Origin: Sodaliphilus pleomorphus | Lineage (GTDB): Bacteria > Bacteroidota > Bacteroidia > Bacteroidales > Muribaculaceae | Length of the DNA stretch: 64,000 nt | Direction of reading: 5' to 3' | Assembly: GCF_009676955.1 (NCBI RefSeq) | Contig: NZ_CP045696.1 | Span: 2,177,001-2,241,000 of the forward strand | Shown: positions 49,581-58,543 of the stretch, piece after piece | How the letters are laid out: every line of letters starts with the position of its first letter | Position numbering within the stretch: position 1 is the stretch's first letter | The notes under the pieces: model-generated | Told to the model about the DNA's origin: nothing | Database searches by the model: none | Seen by the model: only the letters and a program-made list of their open reading frames with translations | Translations under genes and position numbers: made by a program

Positions 49581-50731
49581 ATTCCAATTAGAAGTGCAAA
49601 ACTCTGCGGTGCATTAAAACATGAAAAACACCGCGGAGGTTTGCCTTGCGGCTGGGGGCGCGAAGCCCCCAAAGAGCATTGGCGGATAACTTAAGCAATA
49701 CAAAAAAAGAGGAGATCTTTCGTTCCCCTCCCTAAGATTAATTAATTTTGTATTGTGATGTATAAACAATTAACCTCGGAGCAAAGATACACAATAAGTG
49801 TGCTACTCCAAACGAAATTCTCACTTAGTTTCATAGCCGAGACTATTGGTGTGTCAGTAAGCACGGTTTCTCGTGAGCGAAGGCGTAATTCTAATGCTAA
49901 AGGCGTTTATGACGCACGTACGGCCGTATTGAAAGTCAAACGACGCAAGGCCAGGACACCTGGCAATCGCCGTATCGCTCCCTATGTACGCAGCCGTGTT
50001 TTTGAACTTATCCGTAAGGAGCAGTGGTCGCCGGAGGAAGTCGCCGGATGGCTTGGCAAGAAAGAGGGCATCACGGTGTCCAAGTCAACCATATACAACT
50101 GGATAGCGGCCCTTTCCCCACATTACGGGGACAACATCCGAAAGCACCTCAGGCATGGAGGCAGACCAAGGCAAAAGTCCTTGCTTACCACCAAGGCGCA
50201 TATTCCCAACCGCCTCTCCATTGACGAAAGACCGGAAACGGACTATGGACAGACCATAGGAGACTGGGAGATGGACACCATCGTAGGAAAGGAAGGCAAA
50301 GGTGCCATCGTTACTCTGGTTGAGAGGAGGAGCTGCTTTATGCTCATGGAGAAACTCGATACGGGAAAGCAGGCCGTTCCACTGGCATATGCCGTGGTGA
50401 GACTCATACGGGAGAGCGGGTTGCCTGTAAGGTCGATAACGACAGACAACGGGCCGGAGTTTGCCGCACACGAAATCATTGCGAGGGAACTTAACACGAA
50501 AGTTTACTTCGCACATCCGTACTGCTCGTGGGAGAAGGGAGCTATCGAGAACATGAACGGGCTCATCAGGCAATATATTCCGAAGAAGACGGACTTTAGG
50601 GGAATTTCAAGGCTATATGTCAAGAGCATCATCGAAAAATTAAACAACAGGCCAAGAAAGAAAAACGGATTTCGAAAGCCCAAAGACATGATTAAAGAAA
50701 AATAGCGTAACTTTGCACTTGCTTCTGGAAT
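49581..50731 (+). mobile_element. IS30-family insertion sequence
   Basis: About 1.15 kb, bounded by imperfect inverted repeats ATTCCAATTAGAAGTGCAAA (49581-49600) and TTTGCACTTGCTTCTGGAAT (50712-50731), 15 of 20 matching. It carries one transposase gene. The left end has two hairpins (GCGGTG/CACCGC about 49603-49637 and GGGGGC-GCGAA-GCCCCC about 49656-49672) that may block read-through transcription. No clear short target duplication was found. The flank 49364-49580 holds the upstream region of the 1594-residue gene and shows no gene. Confidence 0.8.
49758..50705 (+). CDS. IS30-family transposase
   Basis: 315 residues from the ATG at 49758 (a GTG one codon upstream is the alternative). N-terminal HTH (L-T-S-E-Q-R-Y-T-I-S-V-L-L, S-F-I-A-E-T-I-G-V-S-V-S-T-V-S-R-E), second HTH W-S-P-E-E-V-A-G-W-L, and the DDE domain: W-E-M-D-T-I-V-G (first D), T-T-D-N-G-P-E-F (second D), then Y-F-A-H-P-Y-C-S-W-E-K-G-A-I-E-N (E). 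Length and motifs are complete, so the element may be active. Confidence 0.93.
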   Translation: MYKQLTSEQRYTISVLLQTKFSLSFIAETIGVSVSTVSRERRRNSNAKGVYDARTAVLKVKRRKARTPGNRRIAPYVRSRVFELIRKEQWSPEEVAGWLGKKEGITVSKSTIYNWIAALSPHYGDNIRKHLRHGGRPRQKSLLTTKAHIPNRLSIDERPETDYGQTIGDWEMDTIVGKEGKGAIVTLVERRSCFMLMEKLDTGKQAVPLAYAVVRLIRESGLPVRSITTDNGPEFAAHEIIARELNTKVYFAHPYCSWEKGAIENMNGLIRQYIPKKTDFRGISRLYVKSIIEKLNNRPRKKNGFRKPKDMIKEK

Positions 50732-50907
50732 CCGCCATTCTGCTTATTTTGTGCAAAAATACATAAAATGTCAAGATTAATTCACCTTTAAAGTGGTTAA
50801 AGTTGTTTTACGTTGTTAACGTGTGTTAATATTATGGCATTTTGATCATCAAACTACCGAAAGTCATGAAGCCCTGTGGCGCCCCGCGTTGCTTGTGAGC
50901 CGCGGGG

Positions 50908-50946
50908 GGAAAAACAGCCCTGCAATCTCGTGCGACTGCAGGGCTG
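50908..50946 (-). terminator. Terminator of the 50996 gene
   Basis: Perfect 10-bp arms CAGCCCTGCA (50915-50924) and TGCAGGGCTG (50937-50946), followed on the minus strand by five T. The rest of 50732-50995 shows no gene. Confidence 0.85.
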
Positions 50947-50995
50947 CTGTGGTTAAGGCTGCACGGGGTGTGCCATGCGCGCCTTGTGTGGATTG

Positions 50996-51895
50996 CTACT
51001 TGATGATCTTGGCAACATGGGTGGAGCCGTCGGTGTAGACGGTCTTCACGATGTTGACGCCCTCAAAGGGCTCGGCGCTCGTCTGGCCCTGCAGGTTGCA
51101 GTAGGTGATGTGTTTCACGGCCTTGGCAGCGTTCACGTTGTCGACAGCGGTCACCACGCGGTCGACGGTGACCTTGATGTTGTCGAGCACCACGCGGCAC
51201 ACCTTGTCATTGGTTCCGTGAGGAGCGTTAGGGTCGATTTCGGGGTCGGTCTTCTTGGGCAGGGTCTTGTACTCCGAGGCCACAAAGGCGATTTGGGTCT
51301 TGGCCGTAGCACCCTTGATCTTGAGCGTCACCTTGGTGTTGGCATTGCTCCAAGCCTCCATGGTGTCGAGCGGGTTGATGAAGGCATCGGTGGGAATCTC
51401 GATTTGAGCGCCCTTGTAGTAGGTGGCGTTGCCGTCGGCGTCGGCATAGAGGATCTTGTCTTGCATCTTGGTGGCACCGCTGGTGATCTCGCCGTCGCCC
51501 AGCACGACCACATAGTAGGCCTGGTAGTCGTGCACGCCGCCGCTCTTGTAGGTGCCGCTCTCGTCAAACTTGATGTTGCTCGTGTAGCCTATGCCCTGAT
51601 AGTTGAGCTCCAGGTCGGCCGTGTCGTTGCCCAGTGCAGTGAGGGCCGGCGAGAGCAGGTCGCCGCCGAATTTGGTCTTGCTGATGCGCACAAAGCCGCG
51701 GCACGAGTACAGGTAGCTGCTGCGCGACGACCAGCCGTTGAGCAAGGGCAGGTATTCGCTCTTCGACAGGTCGGTAAAGTTGGGCTGATAGCTCACACCA
51801 TTGGCATCGGCGCCAGTCCAGGGGTTCAACGAAAACACGTTTTTGCCGTTGGCGTCGACAGCATTGTAGAGCTTGTCCCAATTCTCGCTGAGCAC
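50996..51895 (-). CDS. Exported protein with sorting-domain-like tail; signal peptide out of frame
   Basis: 299 residues from a GTG at 51895, but the frame is open further upstream and reads G-F-A-G-T-A-S-A-I-N-A-G-D-V-V before it, a signal-peptide end. A good ATG (51972) lies in another frame. The body has beta-sandwich character (W-S-S-R-S-S-Y-L-Y-S-C-R-G-F-V-R-I-S-K, T-K-V-T-L-K-I-K-G-A) like carbohydrate-binding or cleaved-adhesin modules. The tail I-T-Y-C-N-L-Q-G-Q, E-G-V-N-I-V-K-T, A-K-I-I-K nearly matches that of the 42473 gene. As sequenced it may be a pseudogene. Confidence 0.6.
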   Translation of the reverse strand: MLSENWDKLYNAVDANGKNVFSLNPWTGADANGVSYQPNFTDLSKSEYLPLLNGWSSRSSYLYSCRGFVRISKTKFGGDLLSPALTALGNDTADLELNYQGIGYTSNIKFDESGTYKSGGVHDYQAYYVVVLGDGEITSGATKMQDKILYADADGNATYYKGAQIEIPTDAFINPLDTMEAWSNANTKVTLKIKGATAKTQIAFVASEYKTLPKKTDPEIDPNAPHGTNDKVCRVVLDNIKVTVDRVVTAVDNVNAAKAVKHITYCNLQGQTSAEPFEGVNIVKTVYTDGSTHVAKIIK

Positions 51896-51972
51896 AACGT
51901 CGCCAGCGTTGATGGCGCTGGCCGTTCCAGCAAACCCAGTAATGCTACTAAAGAGAGTAAAAATTTTTTCAT
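51896..51972 (-). pseudogene. Detached signal-peptide start of the 50996 gene (frameshift)
   Basis: On the minus strand the ATG at 51972 opens M-K-K-F-L-L-S-L-V-A-L-L-G, then runs into a senseless frame. One extra T in the run at 51932-51934 would join it to F-A-G-T-A-S-A and the main frame, giving a perfect 20-residue signal peptide. One extra A in the A6 run after the ATG would also restore the frame. This is either a real frameshift, a phase-variable site or a sequencing error. Confidence 0.6.
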
Positions 51973-52201
51973 AATCATTCGTTTTTAAATTAAACTAATT
52001 GATAATTTTTGTTTTCCCGAAGATTTGGTTTTTAAATACGCTTACAAATTTAGTAAATAAATGTAAAAGATGGTAGTGAAAATTGTGTAAATTTTTATGG
52101 CTTTGCCAGTTGCTCCCTCTTTTTCGGCCATGGTGCTCTTGCCAGGCCGCGGCGTTGAGGCTAAATATGGGCAAAGTGGTGGTATTGCGAGATTAAATTG
52201 C

Positions 52202-52209
52202 TAACTTTG
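52202..52209 (+). promoter_or_regulatory. Candidate -7 box for the 52237 gene
   Basis: TAACTTTG matches TAnnTTTG exactly, 27 bases before the ATG. No clear TTTG at the right distance. The gap 51973-52236 between the divergent genes is AT-rich next to 50996 and shows no gene. Confidence 0.5.
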
Positions 52210-52236
52210 ATACGATATTTTAAACATAAATAGAAC

Positions 52237-53442
52237 ATGGTGAAAAAGTACAAGTTTATCGCCGTGTGGCTGCTTGGCCTGCTGGCCGTGGCCACGGCGA
52301 CTGCCCGGCCCAAGGCCAGGCAATGGACGATCGACGGCCGCAACTGTGATGTGGAGCGGGTGGCCGGGCCACGTCGCGTGGCCCGCGGGGTGACCTGCGA
52401 CAAGTATGTGCTGCCCGCGATGCCCCTGCAGGTGAGTGTGCTCACCATCGACCTCAAAACCCCAGGCCTGAGCCTGGAGACCTGCCTGGGGGCCGACCAA
52501 ATTGTGGGCCGCGAGACGCCCACCTCGATGGCGCAGCGCAAGAGCAAACCCGGGCACAGGGTGGTGGCGGCTGTGAACGGCGACTTCTTCATGACCAAGC
52601 CCAAGGAGCTCAAGGGCATGCCGCGCAGCGGCCAGGTGTGCCGCGACGAGCTGGTAGAGAACCCCGTGGGGCGGGCCTGCCTGGTTATCGACGACAACAA
52701 CCGCCCCTACATCGACCGCGTCGACTGGGCGGGCACCATTGCCTGCGGCGACAGCACCTTCCGCCTGCACACGGTGAACATGATAGGGCTTGAGAAGGAG
52801 AATACTGGCGGCAACCAGACGTTTCTCTTCACTGGCAGCTACGGCCCTGTGACCTACGATTGCTCTGGTGGAGTGAAGGTGCAGATTGGCGCTGTCAACG
52901 GCAGCTTCAACTGGATGCCCACCTGCTCGCAACAGTGCGTGGTCGATACCGTGTACAACGGCGACGGCACCACACCCATACCGGCGGGCAAGGCCATCCT
53001 GTGGCTGCAGGGCAGCGACACGACCCATGCCCGCATGCTGGCCAAGGGCACAACGTTCACCCTCAACTTCAAGACCACGCTGCGTTCTTGTCCCGAGCAG
53101 CTGGTGGCCATCAAGGAACTCGTGGGCGGCAGCGACCACATCATCATGCGCAACGGGGCCTTTGTCGACGACTGGGCGGCACGGCACCCGCGCACCTGCG
53201 CCGGCTACAATGTCAAGGGCGACCGCCTCTTTCTCGTTGTGATCGACGGCCGCAGCAAGGCCTCGTGCGGTGTCACGCTCAAGGAAGCCTATGGGGTGCT
53301 CAAGGCTCTGGGGGTCTACAATGCTGTCAACCTCGACGGCGGCGGCTCGAGCTGCATGGTGGTAGGCGGTCAGGTGGTGAACACACCCAGCGATGGCAAT
53401 GTGCGGGCCGTGGGCAACGGCCTGCTGGTCGTGGAAAATTGA
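52237..53442 (+). CDS. Secreted phosphodiester glycosidase (NAGPA-type domain)
   Basis: 401 residues with a signal peptide (F-I-A-V-W-L-L-G-L-L-A-V-A-T-A-T-A). The domain of N-acetylglucosamine-1-phosphodiester alpha-N-acetylglucosaminidase type (PF09992) is recognised by A-A-V-N-G-D-F-F (114-118), H-P-R-T-C-A-G-Y, V-I-D-G-R-S and A-V-N-L-D-G-G-G-S-S (about 363-372). Such enzymes cleave sugar-phosphodiester bonds. It lacks the Ig-like and dockerin parts of the two paralogs on the other strand, and faces them tail to tail over a shared terminator. Confidence 0.85.
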   Translation: MVKKYKFIAVWLLGLLAVATATARPKARQWTIDGRNCDVERVAGPRRVARGVTCDKYVLPAMPLQVSVLTIDLKTPGLSLETCLGADQIVGRETPTSMAQRKSKPGHRVVAAVNGDFFMTKPKELKGMPRSGQVCRDELVENPVGRACLVIDDNNRPYIDRVDWAGTIACGDSTFRLHTVNMIGLEKENTGGNQTFLFTGSYGPVTYDCSGGVKVQIGAVNGSFNWMPTCSQQCVVDTVYNGDGTTPIPAGKAILWLQGSDTTHARMLAKGTTFTLNFKTTLRSCPEQLVAIKELVGGSDHIIMRNGAFVDDWAARHPRTCAGYNVKGDRLFLVVIDGRSKASCGVTLKEAYGVLKALGVYNAVNLDGGGSSCMVVGGQVVNTPSDGNVRAVGNGLLVVEN

Positions 53443-53479
53443 AAAATGCGGGCCGCAATCACGATGCGGTCCGCATTTT
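53443..53479. terminator. Bidirectional terminator between convergent NAGPA genes
   Basis: 15-bp arms AAAATGCGGGCCGCA (53443-53457) and TGCGGTCCGCATTTT (53465-53479) with one mismatch; A and T runs on both sides serve both strands. Confidence 0.9.
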
Positions 53480-53489
53480 TCAATTGCAG

Positions 53490-54343
53490 GGGGCGGGCAC
53501 GGTTGTGGCCGCCCCTGCACGATGCTACTCGGTGCCCAGGATAATGGCAATGAGGGCGGTCACGTCGGTCACGTTCACCCGGCCGTCGGCATTGAGGTCG
53601 GCGGCGGCGGCTGCCGGTGCGGTGTTGCCCAGTATCATGTTGATGAGGGTGGTCACGTCGGTCATGTTCACCCGGCCGTCGGCGTTGAGGTCGCCCTTGG
53701 CTGCCGGTGCGGCGGGCACGGCGCTGTACACGGTCTCAAAGCCGAGAAACTCGATGGTGTACTGCTTGCCGGTGGTTGAGGCGTTCATGTTGAGCTGGAT
53801 GCTGTTGAGCGTGACGGGGAAGTTGGCCATGTTGGTGGCATCGGTCCAGGCGCTGGTGGGCACGTCGAGCACCATCTCCTTGCCGGCGGTGACGCTGTCG
53901 GGCGTGACGGTGTGGTAGGCCACGTTCTGGCCGTTGGCCCGCAGGCCGAACACCACGTTCTTGAACGAGGCCTCGCCCGGGTTGATGCGCAGGCGCACGG
54001 TGTCGGGCAGGCTCCACAGGCGCAGGGCCTTGGTGAGCACAATCTTGGGGGCGCGGCTGCTGGCGCCGGTGTAGCTGTAGGTGATGCCGTCGCCGTTGGC
54101 CTGCTGGGTGGCGTTCTTGCCGCCGCTCTGCGTGAACTTCCAGGTGGTGACGTCGGGGTTGGGGTCGATAGCCATGACGTGGGCCAGGGGCTTCTCGACG
54201 ATGACCTTGAGCGAGTCGACCACGTCGCCCACTTTGCCTATGACCCAGGCGGTGCCGTCGGCCACGCCCTGGAGCACACCCGTGTCGTGCCCCACAGTGA
54301 CCACGCGCTCGTCGCTGCTCGTCCACGACAGGGCGGCAGGGTC
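53490..54343 (-). repeat. 0.85-kb duplicated 3' half, copy 1
   Basis: Nearly identical to 55956-56806, including the downstream GGGGCGG/CCGCCCC hairpin. It covers the Ig-like end, the beta domain and the dockerin of the gene. Similarity drops abruptly near 54343. Confidence 0.85.
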
Positions 54344-55930
54344 GATAGCCATAGTCTTGTCGAGCACAGTGCTTTGCAGCTCAACCTTGTAGGGGTGATA
54401 GGTGTCGTTGATGACACTGTCGTTGACAATGTGTATGCCGTCGCTCGACGGTATGACGTTGACCGTCAGTGTGGCGGTGTGCCCTTTGTAGGAGGCTGTG
54501 AGCAGACCGCTGCCCGCGCCTTGGGCAAAGAAGGTGTTGCCGTCCTTGATCACGCCCAGGGTCTCGGGGCACGAGATGGTGACGCCCTTGAGATCGGTGT
54601 CGACGAGCATGCCATACTGGTTGTAGCCCATAAACTTGGGCGTGTAGGTGCCATATTTAGGAATGTTGAGCGCCCAGTCGACAAAGCGTATCTGGCTCAC
54701 GACCGAGTCGTCGGGGGCGCTGCTCACGGCAAAGATGCCGTTGGCGTCGGCACGCTCGCGGCCGTCGCTGGGCACGTTGCGCACGCCCAGGGCGCTCGAG
54801 TAGAGGCACGATGACCCGCCGCCGTCGACATTGAGGGCGTTGTAGGCACCGGCATAGAGCATGAGGGCACCCAGCCCGGCGGTGGTGATGCCGTCGCTTA
54901 TCATCGAGCGTCCGTCGACCACCATGAAGATGGCCGTCTTGCCGTCCTGGCTATATCCCAGCACCGTGCGCGGGTGTACCGCCCCGTCGCCGTTGTTGTA
55001 GATCTTGCCGTCGCGCAGCACCCAGGGCTGGCCCGATATGACCTGTTGCGGGTCGATCTTGAGCCCGTTGAGGCTGGCCGTCATGTTCATCGTGAGGGTG
55101 TCGCCCTGGTGCAACGACGAGATGAAGGTTGCCCCGGCGCCCAGGCCAGTGAGCACGAGGCCCTGGCTGGGCACGTCCATGTCGCCGGCAGTGCTTGGAC
55201 TGTTGACCACCACAAGGCGGCAATCCTTGCCCCAGCCAAAGGAGCTGTCGCCGTCAACGTATTTCACTTGCACCTCGGCACAGCCACTGCCCGTGTTGGT
55301 GCCTGCAAAATAGGTGGGATTGTAGAGCGTGACTGCATCGTTCACGGCATCGCGGTTGACACCGCTTATTGCAATCTTGCTTCCCATGGAGCTGGTGAGC
55401 GTGCCGCCAAACTGCACGTTGCCTATCGAGGGCTGCTGCTGGCTGTCGAGGGTGTACTGGTACTCACCGTCGTTGCTCTGAGCCCGGTATATGGTGCCCT
55501 CGGCAATGCACGACGAGATGGGGGCGCCCACCCACGACTCGCCACGCTTGGTGGTGCCGCTGGTATGCCAGAAGTCGCCGTTCACGCCTATGTAGTAGCG
55601 GGCGCCAGGAGCGTCTTTGCGCTGGGCCATTTGCGACACGGTCTCGCTGCCGGCAAACTTGTCCTTGGCGCTCACGGCCTTGATCGACACATAGGGGTTG
55701 GTGAGGTCGATGTTGGTGTAGAACACGCGCAGTTGCTTGGTGCCGCTGGTGAGCATGAGCGAGGTCTGGGTGGTGCCAGGACCCACATAGGAGTAAAACA
55801 GCGTGTCGACGCTATAGACGGTGCCCAAGACATCGACCGTGCCTGTGGCACCTGCTGCAAGCACAAGACCACAAGCTGCGACACAGGTGCTTATGAGTCG
55901 TTTCAGTTTCATGTTGGTGTTGAGTTTCAT
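53525..55930 (-). CDS. Secreted phosphodiester glycosidase with Ig-like domain and dockerin
   Basis: 801 residues from the ATG at 55930 (the ATG at 55912 is equally possible). Signal peptide ending A-A-G-A-T-G. NAGPA domain about 30-390: Y-I-G-V-N-G-D-F-W, H-P-R-T-V-L-G-Y, V-V-D-G-R-S, A-L-N-V-D-G-G-G-S-S. Then Ig-like (Big_2 pattern L-S-W-T-S-S-D-E-R-V-V-T-V, G-V-L-Q-G-V-A-D-G-T-A), a beta domain, and two dockerin repeats D-L-N-A-D-G-R-V-N-M/V-T-D-V-T. Probably attached or docked at the cell surface and acting on sugar-phosphate linkages. Confidence 0.88.
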   Translation of the reverse strand: MKLNTNMKLKRLISTCVAACGLVLAAGATGTVDVLGTVYSVDTLFYSYVGPGTTQTSLMLTSGTKQLRVFYTNIDLTNPYVSIKAVSAKDKFAGSETVSQMAQRKDAPGARYYIGVNGDFWHTSGTTKRGESWVGAPISSCIAEGTIYRAQSNDGEYQYTLDSQQQPSIGNVQFGGTLTSSMGSKIAISGVNRDAVNDAVTLYNPTYFAGTNTGSGCAEVQVKYVDGDSSFGWGKDCRLVVVNSPSTAGDMDVPSQGLVLTGLGAGATFISSLHQGDTLTMNMTASLNGLKIDPQQVISGQPWVLRDGKIYNNGDGAVHPRTVLGYSQDGKTAIFMVVDGRSMISDGITTAGLGALMLYAGAYNALNVDGGGSSCLYSSALGVRNVPSDGRERADANGIFAVSSAPDDSVVSQIRFVDWALNIPKYGTYTPKFMGYNQYGMLVDTDLKGVTISCPETLGVIKDGNTFFAQGAGSGLLTASYKGHTATLTVNVIPSSDGIHIVNDSVINDTYHPYKVELQSTVLDKTMAIDPAALSWTSSDERVVTVGHDTGVLQGVADGTAWVIGKVGDVVDSLKVIVEKPLAHVMAIDPNPDVTTWKFTQSGGKNATQQANGDGITYSYTGASSRAPKIVLTKALRLWSLPDTVRLRINPGEASFKNVVFGLRANGQNVAYHTVTPDSVTAGKEMVLDVPTSAWTDATNMANFPVTLNSIQLNMNASTTGKQYTIEFLGFETVYSAVPAAPAAKGDLNADGRVNMTDVTTLINMILGNTAPAAAAADLNADGRVNVTDVTALIAIILGTE

Positions 55931-55955
55931 TGTTTTTAGCATGTTTTTATTACAA

Positions 55956-56806
55956 GGGGCGGGCACAGTTGTGGCCGCCCCTGCAAGATGCTACTCGGTG
56001 CCCAGGATGATGGCAATGAGGGCGGTCACGTCGGTCACGTTCAGCCGGCTGTCGGCATTGAGGTCGGCGGCGGCTACCGGTGCGGTGTTGCCCAGTATCA
56101 TGTTGATGAGGGTGGTCACGTCGGTCATGTTCACCTGGCCGTCGGCGTTGAGGTCGCCCTTGGCTGCCGGTGCGGCGGGCACGGCGCTGTACACGGTCTC
56201 AAAGCCGAGAAACTCGATGGTGTACTGCTTACCGGTGGTTGAGGCGTTCATGTTGAGCTGGATGCTGTTGAGCGTGACGGGGAAGTTGGCCATGTTGGCG
56301 GCATCGGTCCAGGCGCTGGTGGGCACGTCGAGCACCATCTCCTTGCCGGCGGTGACGCTGTCGGGCGTGACGGTGTGGTAGGCCACGTTCTGGCCGTTGG
56401 CCCGCAGGCCGAACACCACGTTCTTGAACGAGGCCTCGCCCGGGTTGATGCGCAGGCGCACGGTGTCGGGCAGGCTCCACAGGCGCAGGGCCTTGGTGAG
56501 CACGATCTTGGGCGCGCGGCTGCTGGCGCCGGTGTAGCTGTAGGTGATGCCGTCGCCGTTGGCCTGCTGGGTGGCGTTCTTGCCGCCGCTCTGCGTGAAC
56601 TTCCAGGTGGTGACGTCGGGGTTGGGGTCGATAGCCATGACGTGGGCCAGGGGCTTCTCGACGATGACCTTGAGCGAGTCGACCACGTCGCCCACCTTGC
56701 CTATGACCCAGGCAGTGCCGTCGGCTACGCCCTGGAGCACACCCGTGTCGTGCCCCACAGTGACCACGCGCTCGTCGCTGCTCGTCCACGACAGGGCGGC
56801 AGGGTT
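55956..56806 (-). repeat. 0.85-kb duplicated 3' half, copy 2
   Basis: Counterpart of 53490-54343; three bases shorter because of one in-frame codon deletion in the dockerin linker. Same hairpin at its downstream end. Confidence 0.85.
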
Positions 56807-58399
56807 GATGGCCATGGTATGGTTGCCCACTGTGCTCTGCACCTCGACGGTGTAGGGGTGATAGGTGTCGTTGACGACGCTGTCGAGGGCGATTGAGATG
56901 CCGTCGATGTTGCCCGTGATGGCGATGGGCATGGTGCAGGTCACATCGCCATAGTGGGCCACAAGGTTGCCCGAGGTGGCGCTGCCGTTGGCATAGAACG
57001 TGGTGTCGCCCAAGATGGTGCCCAGCTTAGGGTCGCAACTCAGGGTCACGCCCTTGAGGTCGCGGTCGATGAGCATGCCGTACTTGTTGTAGCCGTAGAA
57101 CTTGGGAGCGTAGATGCCATAGTGCGGTGCCTGCAGGCTGAAGTCGATGTAGCGTATCTGGCTCACGACCGAGTCGTCGGGGGCACTGCTCACGCAGTAG
57201 AAGCCATTGCCGTCGGCACGCTCGGTGCCGTCGCTGGGCACGTTGCGAATGCCCAGGGTACTCGTGTAGAGGATTGCCGAGCCACCGCCGTCCTCGTTCA
57301 CTGCGTCGGTCACGCCGGCATAGCGCATGATGTCGGCCAGGGCCGTGGTGCGCACACCGCTCGAGATGGTCGAACGGCCGTCGACGACAAAGAAGTACAC
57401 CTTCTTGCCGCCGTCGCTGTAGCCCACGGCTGCACGCGGCTGCTGGGTGTTGGCGTCGCCACGGTCGGCCTCAGAGTTGAGTGTGACGCCGTCGGCCAGA
57501 ATCTTGGGGTTGCCCGAAATCACGTTGTAGGGGGTTACGGCCATGCCGTTGAAAGTCCAGCTGGGATTCACGGTCACGGTATCGCCCGTGTGAAGGCTGC
57601 CGATGAGCGAGGCCGAGGTGCCGTCGCCGTGTATCACATAGGCGCCGTCGGGTATCTTCATGTCGCCGGCCGAGCTGGGCTCGCAGGTCACCACCATCTT
57701 GAAGGCGCCAGCGGTCTTGAAGGTGTCGATAGCCACTGCGGTCACCTCGTTGCAAGTGCCTTTGGCGTTGGTCGAGCCCCAGTAGCGGTCGTTGTAGATG
57801 ACTACCATGTTGGCGTTGCCGGCAGCTCCCTCGTTGGCATAGGTGTTGATGCCGCCCAGCTGGGCTGTGGTGCCGTCGGGGCCGGTAATGGTGCCGCCGA
57901 AGTGGAAGGGGTTGATGTAGATTTGTCCCTGCGGGTCGACGATGACCTGCTTATAATTGGTGGCGTTGTTACGGGCGCGGTATACCACGCCGTCGACCAC
58001 GGTCGAGCCCACGGGTGAGCCCACCTTGGAGCTGCCGTTGCTGGCAGTGCCGCTGGTCATGAAAAAGTCGGCGTTGACGCCCACAAAGTAGCGGCGTCCT
58101 GGTTGCGACTTGCGCTGAGCCATGGCCGAGATGCGCTCGTTGCCAGCCAGCATGTCGGTGGCAACAACGCCGTGCAGCGACAGGTAGGGGTTGGTCATGT
58201 CCATTGTGGCATAGAACACCCGCAGCTGGTTGCCGGCTGCACTGGTGAATTTCAATGATGTCTGTGTGGTGCCGGGGCCCACCTGGTTGTAGAACAGGGT
58301 ATCGACCTTGTAGTCGGTGCCTATCACGTTCCAGGTCGACGAGGCCGTGGCGCTCGTGGCAGCGATTGCTGCCAGTAGAAGTGTAGAGATGATTTTCAT
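55991..58399 (-). CDS. Second secreted phosphodiester glycosidase with Ig-like domain and dockerin
   Basis: 802 residues from the ATG at 58399, which opens a clear signal peptide (M-K-I-I-S-T-L-L-L-A-A-I-A-A-T-S-A-T-A); the longer frame upstream crosses a terminator hairpin. NAGPA motifs: F-V-G-V-N-A-D-F-F (Ala in place of the usual Gly), Q-P-R-A-A-V-G-Y in place of H-P-R-T, V-V-D-G-R-S, A-V-N-E-D-G-G-G-S-A. These catalytic-site changes against the neighbours suggest altered specificity or reduced activity. Ig-like, beta and dockerin parts follow, almost identical to the 53525 gene. Confidence 0.85.
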   Translation of the reverse strand: MKIISTLLLAAIAATSATASSTWNVIGTDYKVDTLFYNQVGPGTTQTSLKFTSAAGNQLRVFYATMDMTNPYLSLHGVVATDMLAGNERISAMAQRKSQPGRRYFVGVNADFFMTSGTASNGSSKVGSPVGSTVVDGVVYRARNNATNYKQVIVDPQGQIYINPFHFGGTITGPDGTTAQLGGINTYANEGAAGNANMVVIYNDRYWGSTNAKGTCNEVTAVAIDTFKTAGAFKMVVTCEPSSAGDMKIPDGAYVIHGDGTSASLIGSLHTGDTVTVNPSWTFNGMAVTPYNVISGNPKILADGVTLNSEADRGDANTQQPRAAVGYSDGGKKVYFFVVDGRSTISSGVRTTALADIMRYAGVTDAVNEDGGGSAILYTSTLGIRNVPSDGTERADGNGFYCVSSAPDDSVVSQIRYIDFSLQAPHYGIYAPKFYGYNKYGMLIDRDLKGVTLSCDPKLGTILGDTTFYANGSATSGNLVAHYGDVTCTMPIAITGNIDGISIALDSVVNDTYHPYTVEVQSTVGNHTMAINPAALSWTSSDERVVTVGHDTGVLQGVADGTAWVIGKVGDVVDSLKVIVEKPLAHVMAIDPNPDVTTWKFTQSGGKNATQQANGDGITYSYTGASSRAPKIVLTKALRLWSLPDTVRLRINPGEASFKNVVFGLRANGQNVAYHTVTPDSVTAGKEMVLDVPTSAWTDAANMANFPVTLNSIQLNMNASTTGKQYTIEFLGFETVYSAVPAAPAAKGDLNADGQVNMTDVTTLINMILGNTAPVAAADLNADSRLNVTDVTALIAIILGTE

Positions 58400-58448
58400 T
58401 GTAGGATGTGTTGTTGAAGTCATGTTATGGTTGCACACGCCATAAAAG

Positions 58449-58494
58449 ATTTCAGAGCACTCCGAAGTCTCGGAGGACTCAGGTGCTCTGAAAT
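58449..58494 (-). terminator. Branched terminator between 58544 and 58399 genes
   Basis: Perfect 12-bp arms ATTTCAGAGCAC (58449-58460) and GTGCTCTGAAAT (58483-58494) enclose a CTCCGA/TCGGAG hairpin; on the minus strand CTTTTAT follows. Confidence 0.8.
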
Positions 58495-58543
58495 GGTGTG
58501 TCAAGTGTAGATAAAATGATGCTTAAAAGAGCGGGGCTGTGTG

